NCBI GenBank assembly: GCA_936432065.2
Contig: OW386290.2
Location: 53,276,843-53,340,842 of the forward strand
Length of the DNA: 64,000 nucleotides
Source: Rutpela maculata
Taxonomy: Eukaryota; Arthropoda; Insecta; Coleoptera; Cerambycidae
Direction of reading: 5' to 3'
Both the position numbers and the translations under genes were made by a program. Under the pieces are notes generated by a model. The model did no database searches, was not told the DNA's origin, and saw only the letters and a list, made by a program, of their open reading frames with translations. Below are positions 43,572-55,490 of this stretch, piece by piece; positions within the stretch are counted from its first letter, which is position 1; each line of letters starts with the position of its first letter.

Positions 43572-44956
43572 CTACAAGTTAAAATATTAGAGACATTAAC
43601 TGGATTTGGTGTATTTGATTCTACAACGCTAAATAAATCGACGCGATGCGACGAGACGTGTCATGGTAAGACACTGATGAATAGTTTGAGTCATATCTGT
43701 CGCCATATTTTCACAAGTCAGTAACAGTAAACAGAAAGACGATCATGTGATAATTTGCCCTACCTTTACTTGTTGCTTACAGACATCCCCCACTTTAAAC
43801 ACGACAAATAACCAATAGAAATATATCCGTTTTTCACGTCACTGTTTTATTGTTTCTATTATCGCTGATGAAAGCGCAATACTGTCTCCAGCCAAATGTA
43901 ACAAAATACGGCAATATACCAAATATAACAAGTATAATTAATAATTACTATGTTTATCATATACTTTATATGTATGCTGAAATAACACAATGTTGCCCGT
44001 GTCCCGAAAATAAATATCTGTCGGTCCCTATATCTCGCCCCATGGTTAAAAATTTAATGGTTTGTATTTTTTCCCATTTCACAAGAAGGTGTCCCGAATT
44101 ACAACTTGGAAAGGTGAAGGAATGTTCGCTTCGCCATTTATACCAGTCAAACCCTTTCGTCCCTTTCATCATTGCACAGTCCCTACTTGACGTAACGTGA
44201 TGGTATACAGCTCATAATAATCTAGAAACCTCAAATTATAAGAGATTACCTCCAACAAACAACATATATTTGTATATGAGATACAAAAATCATTATTTGC
44301 TAATTATAATCAAAAGTGATTCAAATTTGACATGGTATGTTGTGATTATTACGGCAATAATAAACTGAAAAAATAAGCTTTAGTATACGTGGGACGTAAT
44401 TTGCTGCTATAATATATGACACTCTCTATCAAATTTCTCGTAATAAGAGCAGTATACAGATGGTACAATGGTAAAAGTGACTTTGCCGTACGATGTAGAG
44501 GAAATTGCAATGCCCATGAACAAGAAACCAGATAAAGACAAACAATGAGATCCTCTTATTAGTCCCATTCCATTCGATTTTGACTAAATTACTACAATCA
44601 TAAAAAAAAATAATTAAGAGTCGGAGAATTGATCCAATCCCCGACAGTAATTGTACAAATTCAACAAAAGTGCATAATTTGTAGAATAACACGACAACAA
44701 AACATAAATAAAAAAATACTCTCTGTGTTGTCCTCCTATCAAATTCCATACTTGCATTTTCATTGATATTAGCAACGTCTTTTCCCTTTAACACTTTTAA
44801 TTTCCTCTTTAAAAACATTTCCTTATTTCTTAACCACTCTGTACGTTATTTAGAAATTCTGATTACGACTAACAACTCAGAATAAGCAAAACTTTATGAA
44901 GAATAATATTTTCTTTTTAAATGCGAAATAAGAAAGATTACAACTTACAAGTATGA
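43572..44956. other. Upstream region of Kir, unassigned
   Basis: Would contain the Kir promoter or a further 5' exon. I cannot pick a core promoter. A minus-strand frame at 44818-44429 is hydrophobic but of biased composition and is not credible as a gene. Confidence 0.35.
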
Positions 44957-45202
44957 TTGGGTTTATTCGTGGATAAACTGTATATAAGGCTGCAGAGAGA
45001 AAAACGAAAGACTGCTGAAAAAGAAGAACATCAAAGTAATCTACAATGCGAAACAGAAAATTGTACAACAGGGGAGGGGAAGTATACATCGGGGAGACTA
45101 AGAAATATACAAGCACCAGTCTTAGATAACACATTAGTCACACAAAAAAGGAAAAATATCACTAAATCTGCATTTGCCGAACATGAAATTCGACGAGATT
45201 AA
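44957..45202 (+). pseudogene. Possible Penelope-like GIY-YIG remnant
   Basis: Two frames together read YIG-type fragments (IHRGD.EIYKHQ; GKYTSGRLRNIQ) and end KSAFAEHEIRRD, like the AEH block of Penelope GIY-YIG endonucleases. Very degraded; weaker than the 24.6-kb copy. Confidence 0.35.
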
Positions 45203-45347
45203 AATATACACATACACAAAAATCCATATATCATATCATATATAAATAGAGAAGCTCAGAGAGGAAGCTCAGGCCCATACGTAGTTTGCCCTATAAACTG
45301 TGTAAGCGTCACTTTCGCGTAGCTTTTCTCTTACATCACACCTTTGC

Positions 45348-45760
45348 CACTGTACTTAGAGTTTGTAGATATTGAGGGGCAGATGCGGATTCGTGTGATG
45401 ACTATGATGTTTCAAATCTCCCCCCTAAGCGAGCTTTTCCACAACGTTACGCTATTTAACGGGGTTCAGGGGAATGAACAGATCATGCTTGGATCATGTT
45501 CAGGCGACCAGAGGTCACTTCGCTCACGATCTAAACATACACGGTCTGTCTATACAAATTGCGCATGTGGTTATTCTGGCGCAGTTTTCTTTTGTGTGAG
45601 ACCCCATTCCACTGTAGTTGGAGCATGTAGATATTGAGGGGCAAAGGGTGAATTAGTGTGATGACTGTGATATGACTGAAACTCCCCGTTCAACTAGTTT
45701 CCTCTGACGCCACACTCCTTAAGGGGTTTCATAGGAAGGAGCAAACTATGACTTCGCTTT
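45348..45760. repeat. Imperfect direct repeat, period about 260 bp
   Basis: CCACTGTACTTAGAGTTTGT at 45348 recurs as CCACTGTAGTTGGAGCATGT at 45608. Both are followed by AGATATTGAGGGGCA, GTGTGATGACT, a CTCCCC block and finally GGGGTTxAxGGxAxGA. About 75-80% similar by eye. Confidence 0.65.
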
Positions 45761-46743
45761 AGAAGAAAACGAGACAAGATAGTAGAAACATTGAAAACCA
45801 TTCTACAAATCATCAACAGTTCTGTGAATGCCTTCGAACCATCATCAGCTCCATTAATGTTAGTTGGAACTCAAAGAAGTGTTAATTTTTCACTCTTACA
45901 AAATATGCAACAATGTAATATAAAAAGTACGTACATGTGTATTAGACTTCCAATCCACGTACTGCGCATCAATTGGCGAAATACATAATTTAAAAACACA
46001 GTTTTGGACTGAGGATTACAACAACAGCACATTTTACTAAAATAATCCTGTACAACTAACTAACAATAGTTTTTCTATGACTTTATTTAACTTTAATTCA
46101 TTAATAAAATTGTTTAAATGTTGGCATGTCGCCCGCTATCTTACATCGTTACTTTTCTCGGAAGGTAAGATTTAAATTAATACGGTTTATCAAAAATTAA
46201 AACTGTTCAGTTATTAACGATGTCGTTGACATAGCACGACACAGAAACGTTGCATAGAAAAGAATTTGAGATATGTAAATAAAAACGAGACATCAGCTGG
46301 TGCTTTTAACGTGCCAATAATGAAGCGCAAGTCCGTGAGTCGTCAGTTAAAAAATAGCTCGTTTAATATAGTTATACGAAAGTATATAAAACCCATGCAA
46401 GGCTTTCAATTACTAGACTAAACTGGATTATTCAAAGTTTACCTGCACAGAAATCGTTCATATAAGAATGTGATTTGTTAATAAATAACTATTACCTATT
46501 ACATTTTAACTGTTACATTTTAACTATTTTTCTCTTAGTTTATTTATGTTTTTTAAAAATGACAAACTTAAATATTTTGGCTTCTAATGTTATTAGAAAA
46601 TTATATTTATTGCATTATGCTCGATTTAAGTATCATAATAAAAAACCATTTTTTTAAACTTTGCAACAAATTGTCTTCAAACATTTCTAATATATTTATA
46701 AAAAAGGATCTTGCCTTTCAAATTAAAAAAAATTCAAGTAATT
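45761..46743. other. Unassigned AT-rich spacer
   Basis: No coding sequence recognised. A TATATAAAA box at about 46383 is isolated. Confidence 0.35.
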
Positions 46744-46878
46744 TTACTTCCACGTCCAGTGGAAGTATAGTAACGACAAGAAAATTTTTAAAAATTTTTA
46801 TTGTCCAAATAGGCTTAAAATGTCATGAAACGTCGAGATTTTAAGTTTGAGCGAAAAAAAATTTCTGTCTGTCTGTCG

Positions 46879-46936
<58 letters not shown>

Positions 46937-47491
46937 AACTTATTTTTGTGCGCACGTTTACTCTGGAACCGTTTAAGATATTGACTTGAAATTTGGTACA
47001 CATATGTACTTTAACGAGTTCTAGAACTAGATTATATTTTCATCTTGTTCCGTCGAAGGGTTGGGGGGTAAATTGGGATAACTTTGGGGTAAATGGGTAA
47101 ATTAAGCAGGTAAGAGTCCATGAAATTGGTATATAGTATATACAAGAGAAGATAAGGTCTCAAAAAAATTTTTGGCATTAGCCACCCCCATTACCACCCC
47201 CACCTCCTTATTAAAGGGGATGAAAAAAAAAGTGATTTAGTGTATGTACAGGAACTAAAAACCTCAAAATATTTTTTTACTTCATCCACCCCCCACTACC
47301 ATCCCCCTATCACCACCCCCACCCCACTACCGATGTGGGGTATCGTTTTATGGGTTTTTGGGGTAGAGGATTTCAAATATTATATTATTAAAGTTCCATA
47401 AACAATTATTTTCACATACAAAGTTTTTTCGTTGTGAGTGACTTGGATAGAGAATCTGGATGTGGAAGTAGTGATTCCTTGGGCAGCGGTT
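46744..47491 (-). repeat. Dispersed repeat, copy 2 (inverted relative to 3347-4095)
   Basis: Reverse complement of the 3.3-kb repeat over its full length, with the array now a pure (CTGT)n tract at 46864-46936. Homology stops at CGGTTTTTA, where the next MITE begins. Confidence 0.85.
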
Positions 47492-47641
47492 TTTAGTCTT
47501 CTGCAAACCTAATACAAGGAGCATTTGCGGCACTACAAAGATAACGACACACTTGTCGCTCTCTTTGTAGTAATTTTTTATAACAGTAAACAGTAGTAAA
47601 AGAAATTACAAATATTCATTACATTTTGCAGAAGACTAACA
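47492..47641. mobile_element. Small MITE, about 150 bp
   Basis: TTAGTCTTCTGCAAA on the left and TTTGCAGAAGACTAA on the right are perfect inverted ends. It abuts the end of the dispersed repeat. No coding capacity. Confidence 0.72.
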
Positions 47642-47980
47642 CCACTTTAGTTTTTTTGGGTTTGCTATAATATTATCGTAAAAAGAGGATATCCCATGGG
47701 ACAGGTTAGGCAGTGCCTCACCACTCACCAGTTTTGCAGTAAATCTGTACCTAATTCATAATTTTATAAACTCCATTATTTTTTACAAAGGACATAGCCG
47801 GATAAGCATATGTTAGCTGCCTTCACACCAATCGAATCGGGATTTTGAGCACAAGTTGATAGTAGTGTTAGATGAAATTTCCCAAAATATTATTTTTGGA
47901 AAACCATTTTTACGGGGGTTATGGGGGTAAAAAGAAAAATGGAATTTTTTTTTCTCAAGAATGGATATACCGATTTTTAT

Positions 47981-49016
47981 TAGAGGTGCAACGGATATCT
48001 GGTTACTATCCGGTATCCGGCATATCCGGCCATTTTATTACTATTCGGCTGGGCACCGGATAGTGACCTGATATCCGGCGAAAACCGGATAGTTAAAAAA
48101 TAAAAAGTGGTATATTAAGGCCTGGTACTTTCATCTCCAGTTAAGTCTATTCTCCAGATAATTTCCTTGGATACAATTGTGTCAATAATTGTTTCCATGG
48201 GATCTATCTATAGAATAGACTTAACTGGAGATGAAAGTACCAGGCCTAAATGAAACAGTTTTATTATTTTTTATTTATCCTACATTACAATTATTACTAC
48301 AAACTGGCAGATTAGTTACTAAATTAATAGTTAAAGTTTACCAATGGTAAATTATGATGAATAAAAACGAGTTTTTCAATGTTTAAAGGTAGTAGACAAT
48401 TGCGTTTCTTTTCGTATACGTTGCCAGCTTCTGAAAAGAGCCTCTCACTTTATACACTGCTGCAAGGAACTGAAAGATATATTTTTACAAACTTTGACAA
48501 AGGTGTATACTGATTGGAGTTAGGGTCACTATTTCTTTGAATCCGTTCTCCTTTCAAATGATGATCAATCTCCTTGGCCATTGAACTTTTCTCCGAAACG
48601 TTTTCATTAATGCTACTATTTTTTTCGCCACTTCTTCAAAACAGTCTCAAAAAGTGTTTTGAATATCAGCAGTAACATTGTCTTGTGGGTTTCTCTTACT
48701 TTGTTTACTGAAAGGAGAAGAACCACTTTCACTATTACCGCTTGAATATGAATCATCACAACTATTTTTTTAAGCCTCCAGTAGAATAATTTGATGGGAT
48801 TTTTCAGCGTGATTCTTATAGAAAAAACTTGCTTTAAATCTGGGGCCTAGAAGTTGCCAGTATGTATTTTTTGTCGTCGAGGTTGCCAAAACGTGTTTTC
48901 AATCCAACTTTCAATGTAAGCCGGATAGTTGGCCGGATATTTGGTATCCGGTACAAGAAGTACGCCGGATATCCGGTATTCGGTATCCGGCCAAAACACT
49001 ATCCGTTGCATCCCTA
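47981..49016 (-). mobile_element. hAT element, 1,036 bp, exact 8-bp target duplication
   Basis: TIRs TAGAGGTGCAACGGATA and TATCCGTTGCATCCCTA. Flanking ATTTTTAT occurs at 47973-47980 and 49017-49024. Subterminal regions are rich in ATCCGG repeats on both sides. The interior (48.3-48.9 kb, minus strand) has broken pieces of hAT transposase, including a GSFQKLATYTKRN block near 48.42 kb that resembles the C-terminal dimerisation region. It is inserted in the left arm of the palindromic element. Confidence 0.9.
48118..48247. mobile_element. 130-bp palindromic MITE nested in the hAT element
   Basis: AGGCCTGGTACTTTCATCTC and its exact complement end the element. The arms extend CAGTTAAGTCTATTCT on both sides, around an ATTGTGTCAATAATTG centre. 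A half copy sits at 14508. Confidence 0.88.
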
Positions 49017-49452
49017 ATTTTTATGAAAAATATATATGTGATCGGAAGGGTAGAACGTATTCAAAATTGATAATCACTGGCGTAATGCGGGCGGCGCGCT
49101 TCATTACTACATCTTACCACGGTCACTGGCGGCTATTACACCCTTACCGTTCAAATCAGTAACAAACTTCAAGAAGTGTGATGCAGATATTTTTAAATTC
49201 TCTGACGTCAACTGTTGGGTCAAATAAAATCTAGTTTGAAAATCTGAACATTTTGCAATGATGACGTCTGTAGTTAGAAAACGAAAGAACTGTAGTTTTC
49301 AAAGTCCACTACTAGGAGGTTACAGTGCCTCTCACTAGTCGGGGCGCTTGTTTATTGTGAGCCCCCTTAACTCTCACAATTCGGGGTGACTTTTTTGCGT
49401 GAGTCCCCTTTCCTCTCACGAATCAGGTTACTCTATATTGATGAGACTTCTC

Positions 49453-49650
49453 TTAGTCTTCATTGCTATCGTCCTTAATTACAGGAATAATATTATTCTG
49501 AGTAAAAATGTCTCTGAGAATTTCAGCTGGCTTCAGAACCTTCAACAAATACCTTCCGTGGGATAGATAGTATACAATTGCGGCAACGTGCGAGCAGCAG
49601 CCAACAGCTTTGTTTCTGTTGGCGCAATTGTATACTGTCTGTCCCGTGCA
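49453..49650 (-). pseudogene. SWIM zinc-finger transposon protein, C-terminal end
   Basis: Minus strand reads CANRNKAVGCCSHVAAIVYY, the C-x-C...C-x-H SWIM pattern, then LLKVLKPAEILRDIFTQNN and an acidic end KDDSNED. Multi-copy insect and cnidarian transposon proteins end this way. The plus-strand arm (about 49597-49730) encodes the same tail inverted (YLSKVLKPAEILSDSNED) with a short internal deletion. The N-terminal bulk is absent. Confidence 0.78.
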
Positions 49651-50271
49651 AGGTATTTGTCGAAAGTTCTGAAGCCAGCTGAAATTCTCAGCGATAGCAA
49701 TGAAGACTAAGAAATGTCTCACCAATATAGAGCAACCTGATTCGTGAGAGGCCAGAGGACTCACGCAAAAAAGTCATCCCGAATTGTGAGTACTATAACC
49801 TCCACGGGTTATGGGAACTTGGAAGCTACAGTTCTTTGGTAGGCTGACTACAAACGTCATCATTGCAAAATGCTTAGATTTTCAAACTAAATTTTGATTG
49901 AGTAATTTTCATGAAAATCGGTTTATCCGTTCATGAGAAAATATTTTTTTCCATTTTTCTTTTTACCCCCATAACACCCGTAAAAATGGTTTTACAAAAA
50001 TAATATTTTGGGAAATTTCATCTAATACTACTATCAACTTGTGCTTAAAATTCCGACCCGACTGGTGCGGGGGCAGCTAACAGATGCTTATCCTCTATGC
50101 CTTTTATTCAACTAACGAAGTAGACAATTCCTTAACAAACGTAACTAGGTACCTAAACCTATCTTAGTATCTAGAGACCTGCCTCATCAGGTTGTCATGT
50201 CACGAGCCGCGACTGGATAATACGGATTCTATTGATGTTTGAATTTGAAGAGCATGTAATTAAAAATAAGT

Positions 50272-50447
50272 TTTACAAAGGCTTATCAAATCAACGTCAC
50301 TCTGCTATATGCGCTTGAACTCTTGACAGTGCGATTCACCACTATCCTCTTTTTATGGTTAAGATATAGTAACTTAATATTCTGGCTAAAGAAGGAGCTG
50401 GAAAAGGAGATAGACGTTGATTTGATAAGCCCTTGTACAAATTATTT
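50272..50447. mobile_element. Small inverted-repeat element, about 175 bp
   Basis: GGCTTATCAAATCAACGTC at 50280 pairs with GACGTTGATTTGATAAGCC ending about 50440. A diverged inner block (TATCCTCTTTTT.GGTTAxGATATAGT) recurs just outside at 50520. Confidence 0.65.
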
Positions 50448-50949
50448 TCAATTATACTCCCTCCAAATTTAAACATTAATAGAAACTGATGCACGAACTG
50501 ATCACCTGTATTAATTACTATCCTCCTTTTCCGGTTTAGGTATAGTGTCGGGTAGAAATTAAGTTGTGAGCCCTCTTCATTCATATATCTGATATAGTAA
50601 TATTGAACTAATAAATATGATAACGATAAAGATATATCTTAGAGCTATGATTAAATATAATAAGATATAAAATTTATTAATCTCATCTCTCAAAAATTTC
50701 GCTTTACATCAATCAATTATTGTTTTATAGTATATTTTAACAATGATAAAATCATACATGTTAACACTTTTTAATGTCTGTGTGTAAAGTAATATTTATT
50801 GTAGGTAAACTCATCGATTTCTGATAGTGAAATCTACCAAGTCAACAGTAGATTTTGTGATGAAATCCTCTAAAGGTGTGTGACAACTACACATTACTGG
50901 CATTTATAAGTTATAACACACTTCAGTAACGACGTTCTATATTCTTCAA

Positions 50950-51040
50950 TATGGACTACAACAATATCTATCTTGTCGCATATCTCCAGAGCAAGCTGGC
51001 TTCGTTAAAGAGACTGTACGAAGGTACACAAAATATTTAA
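50950..51040 (+). pseudogene. Short RTE-type LINE fragment
   Basis: Reads CRISPEQAGFVKET, the RTE-type 'I..EQ.GF..G' block just before the first catalytic Asp. Only about 90 bp survive. A longer fragment of a similar element is at 60.4 kb. Confidence 0.5.
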
Positions 51041-51096
51041 TTTACGTTAACTGGAATAATACTTCTCTTTATACCAATCTAGATGGCAGAGATGCA

Positions 51097-51520
51097 ATGG
51101 TTGGGATTTTGCAGAGTGAGAGGGAAATATGCGTTTATTTTTGGTTAATCATAAAAATATTAAAAACCAAACATAGTATAATCTTTAAAACTGTTTTAGG
51201 CATTTTAGGAAAATTCTCTCCTCCTCTATGTCCCCTACAATTCCCTTTTGGACATTCATTGATTGGACTACTTGCTATTGTTATAACAAGTACAACTATA
51301 TATATATTTTTTTATTGCAAATTTTTGTTGTATTTGAATATTATGGTTTATCAATGAGAATATATTTCCTTATTTCATTATTAGGGAACGGCATTTAATT
51401 ATATAAAAAAATTACGGTAAGAAATGTATATGGTTTTATGGAACAATGGTTTTTTAAATGTTTATAATAAACCGAAAATAACCATACATTTCTCTCTCAC
51501 TCTACAAACTCTCGTTCGTT
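51097..51520. repeat. Inverted repeat with GAGTGAGAGGGAAATATGCG arms
   Basis: TTTTGCAGAGTGAGAGGGAA near 51107 matches inverted TTTCTCTCTCACTCTACAAA near 51490, about 45 bp per arm including a TTATTTTxGGTT block. The interior is AT-rich without clear coding. Confidence 0.6.
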
Positions 51521-51859
51521 AAAGCTGCATATTGTTTCCAGTTTTCTTCAATATATACTCTGAAGCTATATGATCTACTTACTATCACCAACAAAATTAT
51601 CAACAGAAATGATGTAATATCGACGAATAGTTCTGATAGCTGAAAATATAGAAGATCTCCAAATATTACTACAGGCCATCAATAGTAGTGCCTTCGTCAA
51701 GATAAAACTACTGCACGATATAAACTTTAACCGGAGATATGGATGGCAAAATGTTATGTATTTTTAGTGTTCCCCTATGAAGCTCAGGATGGACCGTGAA
51801 CAAGACACAGTCTGAGAAGCACATGTCTATTTCGGACTGCAATTTCCAAAGTGAGGAAG

Positions 51860-52760
51860 CAATGATGATCGCTAACCTTTAATAAAAGATGATGCATGAA
51901 GAATTTATGTAGTTAATCTTTTTATCGCAACTACACTGGAGCGGAAGATGTCAAACTCGTAGTAAAGTTTATTTATATTTCTCACACATTTTGCATAGTG
52001 GTAAGAATATCTGAACGTTAGTTCTATGGGTCGATAAATAGAGTAATATGTTTTGCCTAGAATCTGGTCTCGGTGTTTGAAAACTTAGTAAATTTGAAAT
52101 AGTTCCACAATTTGTTATATCATGTGTTACTTCCAAAAGAAATGTTTGCGTGATATAGCTTTACGAATCTCCAGACCAGAAAGTGAGAATCTGTTTAAAA
52201 GTACAGTCTGAGGAAAATCAATGGCAAGAGAGACACTACCTTCTTTTATAACACAATGCCTTTAAGAAATGCCTCTGAATTCTTGCTGTGTTTTTGACAA
52301 ATATTGCAATGTGGATCGTACAAAAGACCGATATAGTAGTCTCAATCTATTAATGTCATTAAAATCGTAAGAACACGATATTTCAAATTAGAATGTTCTA
52401 AAAATTTCATGATGGTGTTTCTGTGAAAATTAAAGGATACCTTTCTACTGAATGTTACACCGAGGTAACGGAGTGTTGGTGGACGTGTAAGCATCGAATC
52501 TTCTAATCAATAATTAAAAACTCGATATATTGATGTTAATTAGATCATTACGCTTCCTGATGTTTAATTGTAATTTGTTTAAATTACAACATTGCATAAC
52601 TTCGTATTATCTGTGCATAAAAGACAATTGACATACAATTCAACTCTAATGTCCTTAATGATAATGTTGAAGTATAATGGGCCAAGCACAACACATTGAG
52701 GTACTTCCAAAATATATAAAAATTCTTCATATGCAGAAATATCAAAAAATATTTCAAACT
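51860..52760 (-). pseudogene. LINE reverse transcriptase remnant
   Basis: Minus strand reads VPQCVVLGPLYFNIIIKDI at about 52.70-52.65 kb, then TRPPTLRYLGVTFSRKVSF (the LG block) and, near 52.3 kb, YDPHCNICQKHSK. These are reverse-transcriptase and thumb regions of a CR1/Jockey-type LINE with frequent stops. The catalytic YADD is degraded. Confidence 0.65.
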
Positions 52761-53329
52761 ACGTTATTTTAAATGAAGTGGTAATCCTACCAGATGGGGA
52801 TATAGAAAATGATTAATTTAAATACACGTTTATATAGTCTATAAAATTTCTCGATTGTTTAAATATGACATTATTCCTCTAGACATATGGGAGTTATAGC
52901 AATAAACAATATTATTATATTTGCCAAAGTTATAAAAATAAATTTGTTACCTACTGTCGCGTTCATATGGCGATTATTGCAATTTTATTGATTTATTACC
53001 CGCATTGTTAAATTTGTGTAAATAATTTTACAATGATATTATTATTGTACCAATATTTCAAATAGTTCAAAGCATTTTTCCGTGGTATTCTATGCTCATC
53101 TGCCAGTTAGCCTGTCTCTTGTACATTATAAGTGATTAACATGTTTTCCCTGTTTTCTCTTGATAGTCTTAATTAACCATTTTCATGTTCAAATACGTGA
53201 AATGTACGACTTCAATGTTTAGCCTTACCAATATTCCAATACTGACACTAAGAAAATTAAAATACATTAATATGTTACAAAAAAATAAGTAGACAAGTTT
53301 AAAAATATTTTGTGACCTCCCGATCACAA

Positions 53330-54190
53330 AATGTTTAATAGCTTGAGGGACAGATTTATCGGCATTTTTCTCGATATGGGTAACTCCTGTGAGAAAATTG
53401 TTCTATATGAAACTGTTCCACAGTTTCCTTTACATTTACAGGTTATTAATTTTAGAAGTTGGTCGGGTGCATCTTTTTATGTCATGTTTGCACTTGAAGA
53501 TACGTCCTGAAAGTGTGTTGCCGGGCCGCATCCAAATTCGGTGGAAGTGATGCAAGGTTCGCTTTTTATTTGGAAGTTGCTCTTACAAAACGTTTGTGAC
53601 GTAGCTAATTTAACTCTTCTTATGCTTCATTTTCTTTGGTACAAAGCAAGAAATAATGTTTCTCCTGCGGTAACGAGAAGTTCGGGGGAAACTTTTTTTT
53701 CTTTAAAGATTCTTTGAACATATTTCCAAATGATCGTTGCTCTGAAAAGTAGTGATGAATTTCGATTTACCAAATCCAAAAACAGAGCAAGTCGTGTCGT
53801 ACTTGCTAAAGGCGTGTAGAAACAAAATGTTGTCGCTTATAACATCATCGTATCGAAGGCTTGATATTGAATACAGTTTCTCGGCATTTTTTCCTTTTAT
53901 GGGTTTTTTGAAAAACACGTTCGATTTGTCATGGACCTACCCTGTTAGTAACACAAGAAGATGGATGTCCCCGCCTATGATTACTACGGAATCGTTATTT
54001 GAAGCACGCCTAATAGCGATGTTTACTATCTCGGTATCAGCGTTTTCTTGAACCTTTGTGACTCTTATGTTGTTCTGGTTCAAGTATTTCAGAAGCATTT
54101 TCATAAATTTATTCTTGCTTTTTTCGTTGGTAAAACTTTTCTTGAGTCATCTATGGCAACGTTGTTTTGGCCCTTCGTAGTCGTTCGAAA
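53330..54190 (-). pseudogene. Transposon-encoded XPG/FEN1-like nuclease remnant (copy 2)
   Basis: Minus strand, same order of motifs as the 33-kb copy: QENADTEIVNIAIRRA (54.05-54.01 kb), IIGGDIHLLVLL (about 53.97 kb), then LHAFSKYDTTCSVFGFGK (53.82-53.77 kb). Further on are TAGETLFLALYQRK and RRVKLATSQTF, then a CITSTEFG block where relatives have the LPPT..A region. The first acidic of the DTD pair and the Cys of GCD are replaced, so it is inactive. No flanking TIRs identified. Confidence 0.65.
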
Positions 54191-54359
54191 GATTTTATTT
54201 GTTTTTTTATTTTATTTTTGATCAGTTTCCATGAAGCAGAAAAAAACATCAACGTAAATTCGACTATCCACTCCAAAAAATAGCTATAAAATTTGAAAAT
54301 ATCATGCCGCATACCGTACAATTAATATAAAGCATTTCTTCTTTACTGTACAGTCACGC

Positions 54360-54830
54360 GCTGATATGTCGACTTTTACGGAGCGCTGTAGTGCAAACTA
54401 TTGTTCGAGAATGAAAATTAATATAACAAAGCAGTATTTTTTTTCTGCTCTACAATTTTTTTTTTTTGGAATTATCCACATGGAGAAAATGCGAAAACCG
54501 CGAACCGCGCCCTCATTTCAAACTTTCTTTCACAATAAACAAAAGCTGTCAGTCCTACGAAATTTCACGCCCTTTACTACGCCATATTTGCTTTTTATGT
54601 AACTTCAACAGAAGCCGAGATATTTGAAATAACGGTTCTTAACCATTTTCTTAAAATGGCGGTAAACTCCAGTGGCACAATGTGCCGACAATTCACCAAT
54701 ATACTTGCCAATGACCCCCCCCCCATACCAGGCCCAGGCCCAATGACCCCCCCCCATACCAGGCCCAAAAAGCTCGCTGACGTCGGATGACTGTCAACTT
54801 CAAAATACATACTGACTGGAGTAAAAGGTA
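54360..54830. repeat. Unassigned region with a 31-bp tandem duplicate
   Basis: CAATGACCCCCCCCCATACC plus AGGCCC occurs twice in direct order at about 54709-54769. The rest (AATGGCGGTAAACTCCAG and surroundings) is unassigned, with no believable coding. Confidence 0.55.
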
Positions 54831-55490
54831 TATACGATTAACAGGCTTGCACAGATTCGTAAACTCAAGAATAACACAACAGAATTGACGTAAATATGTT
54901 TTACAACAAAGATACAGCATTCAACACTCACGCAAGATGTGACACACACAAAATAATGCAGACAGACTACATCAACTACGCCTGTATAACGAAAGGATAT
55001 AACCAAACAAAATCACAAACAATCCTCCTGGTCGTCCAATATTTAAGGTCTCTGAAAACTTTCTCTAGCAAGACGGTTCGTTTTTGTTAATTTATACGGA
55101 AAATACTGATATCTGTTTTCGATTGCTTGAAATCATCGAGATTATTGTTACTCTTCTACAATTTTTGGAGGTGTGAGATTATGCCGCAATGATTTTTTAA
55201 TAAAGAAGGACCGACCCCTGTGGAACATCAGAACTAATAGACAACGTTACTAATGACTGAAATAATGTGTGCAGTTAGAGAGAAAATTATATATCCACAA
55301 CCACAACTAAACTGGAGAATACAAGACGGTTCTTCGATACATGATTTTGAAGACTTAATTTCTGGTATGCTTTGAACACAACTGTGTGTATGTGATTAGT
55401 CTGATGATACTGGTTTAAATCAACTAGCCAATTTCTTATAAGGATTAATGAATGACACAAACTCCTTGATTACGTCGGTCCATTACACAA
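54831..55490. other. Unassigned spacer
   Basis: Nothing recognised. Confidence 0.35.

Larger units (their letters stand above)
47786..50107. mobile_element. Giant palindromic element carrying an inverted-duplicated SWIM-gene tail
   Basis: The outer ends (AAAGGACATAGCCGGATAAGC at 47787; its complement near 50095) are inverted. Matching continues inward: ACAAGTTGATAGTAGT, TTACGGGGGTTATGGGGGTA, TTGCAATGATGACGT, CTCACGAATCAGGTT, down to an axis near 49597. The left arm is longer because a hAT element (47981-49016) and about 180 bp of other sequence are inserted. Both arms contain the 3' end of a SWIM zinc-finger gene, so the element formed by inverted duplication of one end of a coding transposon. 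Confidence 0.85.

Noticed and set aside
44429..44818. Hydrophobic 129-codon minus-strand frame as a membrane protein
   Set aside because: Composition is driven by AT-rich sequence; no family pattern, splice logic or repeat support.
46375..46400. TATATAAAA box as a promoter
   Set aside because: No gene, initiator or downstream exon is associated with it, and the region is AT-rich.
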